From a bacterium (GTDB lineage Bacteria; Patescibacteriota; Minisyncoccia; UBA6257; JAGOQP01): a stretch of DNA of 55,033 nucleotides. The stretch covers positions 1 to 55,033 of the forward strand of contig JAJXYJ010000020.1 of the NCBI GenBank assembly GCA_021780615.1. The letters are read 5' to 3'. Below, piece by piece: positions 47,779-55,033 of this stretch; position 1 is the stretch's first letter, and each line of letters opens with the position of its first letter. The notes under the pieces are model-generated. The model was not told where the DNA came from. It saw only the letters and a list, made by a program, of their open reading frames with translations, and ran no database searches. A program made the position numbers and the translations under genes.

Positions 47779-49089
47779 ATGCTCATCAAGATAAAACAAC
47801 TTACCCTCGTTGCAGGAGATATTGTCACGCTGTACCTCAGTTTATTAATCACTCTCATCTTCCGCTACGGCCTTATCTTTAGCAGATATATCCACGATCA
47901 CTTGGGGCCTTTTTCAATTGTTTTTGCCTGTTGGATAATTATCTTCTACATCGCCGGCCTCTACGATGTCAAAAACCTCAAAAACACCCTTTCGTTCCTG
48001 CGACAATTTATGATTGCCATTTTTGCCGGCACCATCACCGCCATCTCAATGTTTTATGCCGTCAAATATTTCAGCATTTCTCCAAAAACAAACCTCGCCA
48101 TTTTTGTTATTATCTTCTTTTTTATCGGCGCTATTTGGCGATTCTCATTTAACACATTCATCAAAACTCCCCAACGCGCCACCCTCATCATCGGCGATGA
48201 TCCGGAGCTACAAGAACTTGCAACATTCATCACTCATAATCCGCAAGCAGGCTACCACATCACTGCCCACCTCACGATACACGATGCCTCCCACCAAGAC
48301 ATCACCACCATCATAGAAAAAAACAACATTGATACCATTATCATACAACAGCACGCCCCGCTCACCTCGTCGGCTCATATATACGAACGCATTGCCCAAC
48401 GCGTTGACGTTATGGATAGCATCGAAGCCTATGAACTTTTTTTCAAAAAGCTTCCCCTCGCACAGATCGAAACCTCTTGGATTATGACCCATCTCTCCCG
48501 CCATTCCTCAGCCTACGAAATTATCAAGCGCCCCATCGAAGGATTTTTAGCCCTCATACTTACCATCATACTATCTCCGCTCCTCATACTCATTTATCTT
48601 CTCGTTATACTCACCTCGCGCGGTGGCGGCATATATAAGCAACTACGCGTCGGCAAACAAGAAAAAACATTTTTCATCTATAAATTTCGCACGATGATTG
48701 CCAACGCTGAAACAAGTGGCGCGCAATGGGCACAACACAAAGATCCGCGCATCACGCCACTAGGAACGTTTTTACGCTTCTCACACATAGACGAACTGCC
48801 TCAACTGATTAACGTCATCAGAGGCGATCTTTCTTTTATCGGCCCTCGCCCCGAACGTCCCGAATTTGTTAAGGAATTAAGTGAAAAAATCCCCTACTAC
48901 ACTCTCCGCCACATCATCAAGCCCGGCATTACCGGCTGGGCACAGATCAACTACCGCTACGGCTCCTCCGTGCAAGATGCCTATGCCAAACTCCAATATG
49001 ATATGTACTACGTCAAAGAACGCTCTTTTATCTTTGATGTACTCACCATCCTCAAAACGATAAAAATGTTTTTATTCAATTACGCATAA
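47779..49089 (+). CDS. Polyprenyl-phosphate sugar phosphotransferase (bacterial sugar transferase)
   Basis: N-terminal TM bundle; KRPIEGFLALILTIILSPLLILIYLLV, FFIYKFRTMIANAE, LRFSHIDELPQLINVIRGDLSFIGPRPERPEFV, GITGWAQINYRYG. Confidence 0.93.
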   Translation: MLIKIKQLTLVAGDIVTLYLSLLITLIFRYGLIFSRYIHDHLGPFSIVFACWIIIFYIAGLYDVKNLKNTLSFLRQFMIAIFAGTITAISMFYAVKYFSISPKTNLAIFVIIFFFIGAIWRFSFNTFIKTPQRATLIIGDDPELQELATFITHNPQAGYHITAHLTIHDASHQDITTIIEKNNIDTIIIQQHAPLTSSAHIYERIAQRVDVMDSIEAYELFFKKLPLAQIETSWIMTHLSRHSSAYEIIKRPIEGFLALILTIILSPLLILIYLLVILTSRGGGIYKQLRVGKQEKTFFIYKFRTMIANAETSGAQWAQHKDPRITPLGTFLRFSHIDELPQLINVIRGDLSFIGPRPERPEFVKELSEKIPYYTLRHIIKPGITGWAQINYRYGSSVQDAYAKLQYDMYYVKERSFIFDVLTILKTIKMFLFNYA

Positions 49090-49235
49090 AATGAAATAAG
49101 GAGTACGTAGTAAGAAATAAGGAAGACATGAAATACTAACTTCTTCCATACTACATATTCCTTATGACGTACATCCAAACCAAGATTTATTTATAAAATT
49201 CAAAAATTAAAAATTAAAAATTTACTACCACCCAT

Positions 49236-49769
49236 ATGCACAACGAAACACAAAAAACATTTTCATACCTGTGGCTTAAATTCAAAAGTGGCGTCAGCGT
49301 CAGCATCACCATTGTATTCATTTACCTTATCGTAAAATTTGTCATACAAAATGTGTTAGCGCCCACCAGCTTCATCAGCCAAAACATTCTTGTACAACTC
49401 ATCATTGCCGTTGCACTCATTATTATTTTTGGCATCATTGTCGATAAACTCAAAAAGAAACGATCATGGCTCTTATCATTTCTTCCCACATCCGTACTAG
49501 AACGCAAAGAGGTTCGATTCTGGGACGGCGACAAGTATATTAAAGGTATTCTCACCGGCTTTCGCATGAACACGCGCAACGGCGAGGAAATAAAGTTGGG
49601 AGAAATTTCTTTGGCAAACGGTGGGCCCACTAGTGTGGGACTTATTCCTATGTACGAAGTTCCCGAAAATGAATTGGAATATACCGGCCGTACGTTTAAA
49701 GACGCCATCATTGAAACCATAACCCTTGGTGCCGCCGGTAAAAAGAAGAATAGTATTCTCCCTGAATAA
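49236..49769 (+). CDS. Hypothetical membrane protein, possibly DUF502-like
   Basis: Two TM segments then soluble C-terminus; weak resemblance only. Confidence 0.5.
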   Translation: MHNETQKTFSYLWLKFKSGVSVSITIVFIYLIVKFVIQNVLAPTSFISQNILVQLIIAVALIIIFGIIVDKLKKKRSWLLSFLPTSVLERKEVRFWDGDKYIKGILTGFRMNTRNGEEIKLGEISLANGGPTSVGLIPMYEVPENELEYTGRTFKDAIIETITLGAAGKKKNSILPE

Positions 49770-49795
49770 AAAGTGTCTGTAAAAAACAGACTTCA

Positions 49796-49828
49796 AAAAG
49801 CCCCTGTGGTTTTACCACAGGGGCTTTT
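49796..49828. terminator. Bidirectional terminator AAAAGCCCCTGTGGT-TTT-ACCACAGGGGCTTTT
   Basis: 15-bp perfect stem between convergent genes. Confidence 0.9.
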
Positions 49829-49939
49829 ATATCCCGCAACCATCTTCTTTATTGGCACCGCGTAGCGAGTAAAATGCAAAAGTGAAACTTTTAAATTTCC
49901 GAGCACACAAGCCAAGAAGGAGTGTTTATCACCCCTTCA

Positions 49940-50740
49940 TTAGAAGCCAAAGAGATGGCTGAAAAATTGTCCGATTTGTCTAAAGGGTGCAAAGAAACCA
50001 AAATTATTTTGCGGAGCACCGCCCGATGCATGAGATGTTTGATCCACCAGCGTTGATGCGGTTACTGCCGTGCCTTGCACGACTCCTTGCACCACAACCC
50101 GATCACCAACCTGCACGTTTGAAAGAGTACTTACGGCATTGCCCATAACCACTTTTGCATTTGATGTATCAATAGTGTAGCGAATACCGGTAGTCGTTCC
50201 CACCACAACACTCGATCCATTCATACTCACCACACTTCCTGCCACCACCGGCTCACCAGTACCCACAATGGGAGTGGAGGTGCCATGCATCCCATAGATG
50301 CCAACTCCCCGTCCGGGCATCTGCCCATCACGAATTACCGTCGCAACAATTGACGTGCCTTGCAGAGTGCCTTGCACCATAACCCTATCTCCCGTGGCAA
50401 TGGATGCCACCGTGCTTGTTGCTCCATCTTTTATAACCTGCGCGGTACTCGCGTCAACACTGAATACCGTTGGATTTGCCTGCGGTACTGGCGTGTTTGC
50501 CACCCCTCTTGAAGGAAATCCTTGTGTTCGGGTAACCGTCAAAGTGGTGCCACTAATAGAGGTAACAGTTCCCACAACTGCTGGTCGAGCGCCTGACCCT
50601 GGTGCTCCACGGTGCATACCGCCTACCTCATGTACTGGTTGATTCACCGTTGCGGCAGACACTGAAAGCGTCATTCCCAAACCAATCACCGCCCCCAGAG
50701 CCACCATGACAAAAAAATATTTTTTCATAAACATATTCAT
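49940..50740 (-). CDS. Secreted protein with two DUF5666-like repeats
   Basis: Signal peptide; GTVTSISGTTLTV...GDRVMVQGTLQGTSIVA and GSVVSMNGSSVVV...GDRVVVQGVVQGTAVTA internal duplication. Confidence 0.75.
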   Translation of the reverse strand: MNMFMKKYFFVMVALGAVIGLGMTLSVSAATVNQPVHEVGGMHRGAPGSGARPAVVGTVTSISGTTLTVTRTQGFPSRGVANTPVPQANPTVFSVDASTAQVIKDGATSTVASIATGDRVMVQGTLQGTSIVATVIRDGQMPGRGVGIYGMHGTSTPIVGTGEPVVAGSVVSMNGSSVVVGTTTGIRYTIDTSNAKVVMGNAVSTLSNVQVGDRVVVQGVVQGTAVTASTLVDQTSHASGGAPQNNFGFFAPFRQIGQFFSHLFGF

Positions 50741-50807
50741 ACAATGTTACTCATAATGTGATCGAGACAAATCATCTCAATACACTAGTAATACGTACCG
50801 AGCTACA

Positions 50808-50831
50808 AAAAAGGTGCGTTCGCACCTTTTG
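50808..50831. terminator. Hairpin AAAAGGTGCG-TT-CGCACCTTTT
   Basis: Perfect short stem with A/T flanks. Confidence 0.6.
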
Positions 50832-50857
50832 CTATTTTATGTACCATTCTTAAAAAT

Positions 50858-51040
50858 GGTCATTCCGAACGTCTCACGAAGAATCTGTATTGAGATGCTT
50901 CGCCTTCGGCTCAGCATGACAAACAAAGGTTGCCATCCCAAGTATAAAACCCCCTCTGTCATCCTGATCCGCCCAGGGCGGAGAAGGATCTCATACCATC
51001 TTACACAATAGATTCTTCACCTTTGGTTCAGCATGACAAA
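50858..51040. repeat. Two copies of a TCATYCTGA...AAGRATCT / AGATTCTTC...TCAGCATGACA REP-like inverted repeat element
   Basis: TCATTCCGAACG..CGAAGAATCT..AGATGCTTCGCCTTCGGCTCAGCATGACA (about 50858-50922) and TGTCATCCTGA..GAAGGATCT..AGATTCTTCACCTTTGGTTCAGCATGACA (about 50958-51040). Confidence 0.8.
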
Positions 51041-51102
51041 TTACCAATTACTAGTTACCGATTACCATATATCCTCCATTCAAAATTCAATCCGCCAATT
51101 TA

Positions 51103-51166
51103 TTGAAAATTCTATAATTATAAAATTGATTGGAAATTGAAAATTAATTATCTCTTACTAATTACC
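51103..51166. repeat. 64-bp direct repeat, copy 1
   Basis: TTGAAAATTCTATAATTATAAAATTGATTGGAAATTGAAAATTAATTATCTCTTACTAATTACC; 62/64 identical to 54123-54186. Confidence 0.93.
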
Positions 51167-51257
51167 CCTCCTCCGCTTAAGCTATGGAGGACACGCAATT
51201 ACTGATTACTGTTTTTTAATCCCTCCTTTCAATCGAAATTCAAAATTCAAAATTGTC

Positions 51258-52739
51258 TCACTGACTACCAATCTCTCTCCTCCTCAAAATCTCCTTCATC
51301 TTACCCCACCCCTCACTCAAGCTCTCCTCCCGTAAAACTAAGAGAAGTCCAAAGTAAGTTATAAGTCCCGCCCCCACAATCGCATACACATTCATATTTA
51401 TTTCACGTAGTATCACCAGCACCACCGCCATCCCTGCCGATGCGGCAACAATCTTGCCAATCTGGTGCCACACGCGAAAATGAAACTCCCGGCGCATCAC
51501 CCGCATCAAATACACCGTAATAATAATCTGATTGATAACCGTCGAAAGCGCCGCTCCATCAATACCCAAAAAAGGAATCAAAAGAAGATTAAATGCAAAA
51601 TTTCCCACCACGCCCAAAATGACATACGTAAATAATTTTCGTTCTTGGTTGAGTGCAAAAACGGCATTGCCAAACATCGCCGACAAAAACACCGGCAAAA
51701 ACGTTAAGCTTAAAATACGAAATGCCGCCACGCCATACAAATACTGCGCGCCATAAAGAATATGCACCACCTCCCAGGCCAACACCGCGCCCCCCACCGT
51801 CAATGGCACCGCCAGCATGGTAAGCAGTGATAATCCTTTTTCCAAAATCGCCTTCATGCGGTCCTTGTTATCCATAAGTCGCGCCATGGAAGGAAAGAAC
51901 GCGATAGAAATCAATCCGGGAATCAAATAAATCATCTGAATCACCCGCTGTGCCGCCCCATAGTATCCCACATCCTGTATGCTCCCAAACCACCCCACCA
52001 TCACCGTATCAGTATTAAGCATAATTACTCCCATCACCGCCACCATACCAAACGGCCAACTGGCCATAAATATTTTTTTTACCAATCTCTTGTCAAACGA
52101 GCGATACGCATTGCGCACGTACGCGCGAAATGGATAAAATGCCGTCAAAAATCCGATAAACGTACCGGCAATATATCCCCAAATAAGCGCCTCGGCAGTC
52201 CTGGCAATCATCAGTGCCGCAAAACCAAAAATAACAATGGATATATTAGTCACCATCTGTACCATGGACTCCACCTGCATCCGCTCCCATGCCCGCGATA
52301 ACGTCGCTCCAAAATCCCGCAACCCATCAATGCCCAACATAATGACCACCAAGGGAATGAGCTCAAGCACCTCCCCTTGTTTAATAAAGAGCGGTGTCGC
52401 TCCCAACACAAATACCATAATCGCCACAAACATCAACACCTTAATCACCAATGCCGTGGCAAAGTATCGTTCTTGTACCGATAGATCTCTGCTGGACTCA
52501 CGAGTAATAACTGCGTTAATGCCAAAGTCCATAAACACCGTAAAGAGCGCCGCCAAACTGGTCACATACGAAAACGTACCCCACTCGGACACCCCCATCA
52601 CCCGAGCGGCATAGATAATAATCACCAGCTTAATAAGCCGCGAAAAAATCTGACCGATAAACAGCCAGAAGGTGTTTTTTACGATAGTCTGCTTAACCGT
52701 CGTGTTATGAAATAAGAAAGATTTTACGCGCCGTATCAT
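51258..52739 (-). CDS. Polysaccharide flippase (Wzx/MATE-like MOP superfamily)
   Basis: TIVKNTFWLFIGQIFSRLIKLVIIIYAARVMGVSEWGTFSYVTSLAALF; 12+ TM pattern; start at internal Met. Confidence 0.92.
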   Translation of the reverse strand: MIRRVKSFLFHNTTVKQTIVKNTFWLFIGQIFSRLIKLVIIIYAARVMGVSEWGTFSYVTSLAALFTVFMDFGINAVITRESSRDLSVQERYFATALVIKVLMFVAIMVFVLGATPLFIKQGEVLELIPLVVIMLGIDGLRDFGATLSRAWERMQVESMVQMVTNISIVIFGFAALMIARTAEALIWGYIAGTFIGFLTAFYPFRAYVRNAYRSFDKRLVKKIFMASWPFGMVAVMGVIMLNTDTVMVGWFGSIQDVGYYGAAQRVIQMIYLIPGLISIAFFPSMARLMDNKDRMKAILEKGLSLLTMLAVPLTVGGAVLAWEVVHILYGAQYLYGVAAFRILSLTFLPVFLSAMFGNAVFALNQERKLFTYVILGVVGNFAFNLLLIPFLGIDGAALSTVINQIIITVYLMRVMRREFHFRVWHQIGKIVAASAGMAVVLVILREINMNVYAIVGAGLITYFGLLLVLREESLSEGWGKMKEILRRREIGSQ

Positions 52740-52969
52740 ATATGCTCCGCCAAAACAATATCCTGCATCATAGCACAAACCGGGCAAATTTCGAATTTTG
52801 AATTCTGAATTTTGAAACGAAAAATGGATGCGATGTCTTATTTGAAATTCGAAATTATCCCACCAGTTACCAATTACTGCTTACCAGTTACTGATTACTA
52901 CTCTCTCCTCCTTAATACTTCCTCCTGAGACATTAGTCATTATCTTTTAGTCATTGTATACTTATCCCC

Positions 52970-54100
52970 ATGTCCCGTATCCTCATCATCGTTACCAAAG
53001 GAGAAATCGGCGGCGCGCAAACGGTAGTCGCTTCCCTTGCCCGTGGCCTCAAAGAGGCCGGCTTTGACGTTGTTGTTGGTTGTGGTGCCGACACCGGATC
53101 ATTTCTTGAAGAAGAACTTAAAAAATCACTCATTCCCGTTGTCTCATTTAAAAAATTAACTCGTTCCCACAACCCCTTCTCTTTTATTGCCTTCATCGCC
53201 GAACTCCGCACTTTTCTCAAAAAGAATCATTTTGACGTGGTGCATTTCAACAGCACCAACACGCTCTTTGGCGCCATCGCCGCCAAACTCGTTCGTCCCG
53301 CGCCCAAAACCGTATTCACCTTCCATGGACTTTCATTTTTAGACCCTAATCACGATGGCAATGCATTCGTCAAAATTGCCTACTGGATTGCCTTTAAAAT
53401 ACTCATCTGGTTTGTGGATGTCCCCGTGTTTGTGAGTAAAAATAATCTCAACTATACCCGCGAAATCCGTATTACCGCACGAGGCGTTGTTGTCTACAAC
53501 GGCACTTCGCACCAATTTATAGACGGCCAAGAAGCACGTGCTACCCTAGAAGGCTACGCTCATACGCCACTGCAAGACGCCCTCCTCATCGGCTCCATCG
53601 GCCGTCTTGCATACCCTAAAAACTACGAATTTTTTATGCTCGCGGCAAAAGATTTGCACCAAAAATTCCCCGCCGCCCGATTTATCATTATCGGCGATGG
53701 CCCCGACCGCGCCACCTACGAGCATGTAATCGCTTCATTGGACATCGCCTCCATCGTCATTCTTGCCGGCGAAATTCCCCATGCGGAAAATTATTTACAA
53801 GCCTTTGATATCTTCACCCTTACCTCGCTCTACGAAGGCGCACCCATGACACTCATTGAGGCATTGTGCGCCGGCATTACTACCCTCTCTCCCCGCGTCG
53901 GCGGGATTAGCGAAATAATGGCCGACGACAACACGCAACTCTTTGATTCACAGAATATGGCGCAATATGAAGAAAAAATGACTACCCTCATAACCAACAC
54001 CACCCTGCGAATGCAGAAAGCAGTCTGGAACCAAGAACGCTCACACAAATTTTCCACCGAAAATATGGTTCAAAGCTATATCAAGATATATGGAAAGTAA
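52970..54100 (+). CDS. Glycosyltransferase family 4 (GT-B)
   Basis: EIGGAQTVVASLARGLKEAGFDVVVGCG; IGSIGRLAYPKNYEFFMLA; LTSLYEGAPMTLIEALCAGI. Confidence 0.93.
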   Translation: MSRILIIVTKGEIGGAQTVVASLARGLKEAGFDVVVGCGADTGSFLEEELKKSLIPVVSFKKLTRSHNPFSFIAFIAELRTFLKKNHFDVVHFNSTNTLFGAIAAKLVRPAPKTVFTFHGLSFLDPNHDGNAFVKIAYWIAFKILIWFVDVPVFVSKNNLNYTREIRITARGVVVYNGTSHQFIDGQEARATLEGYAHTPLQDALLIGSIGRLAYPKNYEFFMLAAKDLHQKFPAARFIIIGDGPDRATYEHVIASLDIASIVILAGEIPHAENYLQAFDIFTLTSLYEGAPMTLIEALCAGITTLSPRVGGISEIMADDNTQLFDSQNMAQYEEKMTTLITNTTLRMQKAVWNQERSHKFSTENMVQSYIKIYGK

Positions 54101-54122
54101 TGTATTTGTAATAAATTTTTAA

Positions 54123-54186
54123 TTGAAAATTCTATAATGATAAAATTAATTGGAAATTGAAAATTAATTATCTCTTACTAATTACC
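54123..54186. repeat. 64-bp direct repeat, copy 2
   Basis: TTGAAAATTCTATAATGATAAAATTAATTGGAAATTGAAAATTAATTATCTCTTACTAATTACC. Confidence 0.93.
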
Positions 54187-54208
54187 AATTGTTAATTACT
54201 TCACCTTC

Positions 54209-54973
54209 ATGCCTTCCGTCTCCATCATTCTTCCCACATACAACGGTTCACGATTCATTACGCAGGCAATCGACAGCGTGCAAAAACAAACATTCCCCGA
54301 TTGGGAACTTATTGTTATTGACGACGGCTCGACCGATGACACCGCGCACATCATACAAACATACGCACAAAACGACCCGCGCATCACCCTGATGAGGCAG
54401 GCAAATGCCGGTCAGGGCGCGGCACGCAAAAACGGCATTACCCGCGCACAGGGCGCATACATCGCACTCATCGACGATGATGACGTGTGGCAAAACCCGC
54501 TTAAGCTTGAAAACCAAATGGCATTTTTCTTCAAACATTCCGACCACGTGCTGGTTGGATCTGCAAAAACGGAACTCATAAACGAAGCGGGAGAGAACAT
54601 CACCTGGTACAAAAATCCCCAAAGCGATGAAAATATCCGCAATCACATGCTTCTTAAAAACTGCTTCATTACCTCATCAGCTATATTTTCAAAAACCGCA
54701 TACGAAGCGATTGGCGGCTTTTCGAACATGCGCCTTTCGGAAGACTACGAACTTTGGCTCCGCATGGGGAAAGAAGGAAAACTAGCAAACATAGAACACG
54801 CCGACGTGGCATACCGTATACGGCACTCATCAAGTAGCGCATCCCGCCGCCTCAAGCTCTGTGCCAACACACTCTCCCTTATTATTCAACATAAAAATGA
54901 CTACCCACATTTTCTACGAGCATACATCAAGGGCCTACTGCGCTTCCCCTATTATCTTATCAATAAATCATGA
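54209..54973 (+). CDS. Glycosyltransferase family 2 (GT-A)
   Basis: VSIILPTYNGSRFITQAIDSVQKQTFPDWELIVIDDGSTDDT; ALIDDDDVWQNPLKL; LSEDYELWLRMG. Confidence 0.95.
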   Translation: MPSVSIILPTYNGSRFITQAIDSVQKQTFPDWELIVIDDGSTDDTAHIIQTYAQNDPRITLMRQANAGQGAARKNGITRAQGAYIALIDDDDVWQNPLKLENQMAFFFKHSDHVLVGSAKTELINEAGENITWYKNPQSDENIRNHMLLKNCFITSSAIFSKTAYEAIGGFSNMRLSEDYELWLRMGKEGKLANIEHADVAYRIRHSSSSASRRLKLCANTLSLIIQHKNDYPHFLRAYIKGLLRFPYYLINKS

Positions 54974-54976
54974 CCC

Positions 54977-55012
54977 TTTCATTCCAACGTTCTTGAGAAC
55001 GTTGGAATGAAA
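54977..55012. repeat. 36-bp palindrome TTTCATTCCAACGTTCT-TG-AGAACGTTGGAATGAAA
   Basis: 17-nt perfect arms with 2-nt centre, immediately after the GT2 stop codon. Confidence 0.93.
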
Positions 55013-55033
55013 ATAAAACACACATCATAAGAT

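Noticed and set aside
51038-52900. CRISPR-like interpretation of the repeated AT-rich and GTTACYN segments
   Set aside because: Period is 7-8 nt with degenerate units and no unique spacers of regular length; no cas genes in the window.
51258-54973. Composite transposon interpretation of the flippase/GT region
   Set aside because: No transposase ORF or terminal inverted repeats; the 64-bp repeats are direct and made of the locally common AT-rich repeat type, so only recombination potential is claimed.

Overview
This 55-kb window looks like a chromosomal segment of a Patescibacteria/CPR (Parcubacteria-like) genome, judged from protein families, EF-P type and repeat style; there is no rRNA in the window to confirm this. 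Most genes from about 2 to 47.7 kb are on the minus strand. Recognisable content: RelA/SpoT, parB-parA, tRNA-Leu(CAA), rpsF-ssb-rpsR, rpoB-rpoC, mltG-rodA, tsaD, mnmA, murC, efp, a VirB4/TraG-like ATPase with a membrane partner and a sigma-region-4/HARE-HTH protein, secD-secF, glycerate kinase, ileS, smpB-ssrA (tmRNA), infC-rpmI-rplT, a membrane-anchored Clp ATPase, a thiol-redox cluster, and an envelope-polysaccharide region (sugar transferase, flippase, GT4, GT2). The most interesting observations are: (1) a complete histidine-phosphatase (RHG) domain inserted inside isoleucyl-tRNA synthetase; (2) a family of five 36-42 bp near-perfect intergenic palindromes with different arms but a shared central RCGAYCGY core (a GAYC tetraloop if transcribed) and no U-tract; (3) a stop-free heptanucleotide repeat (AATTTCG)n translated in frame within both tsaD and mnmA and also common between genes; (4) a truncated tRNA-Leu copy interrupted by a TCCGCC-N4-GGCGGA palindrome just upstream of the intact tRNA-Leu, with a second such palindrome inside a REP-like element; (5) 64-bp direct repeats (62/64 identical) bracketing a flippase-GT4 cassette. 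No CRISPR array, transposase gene or prophage was seen.
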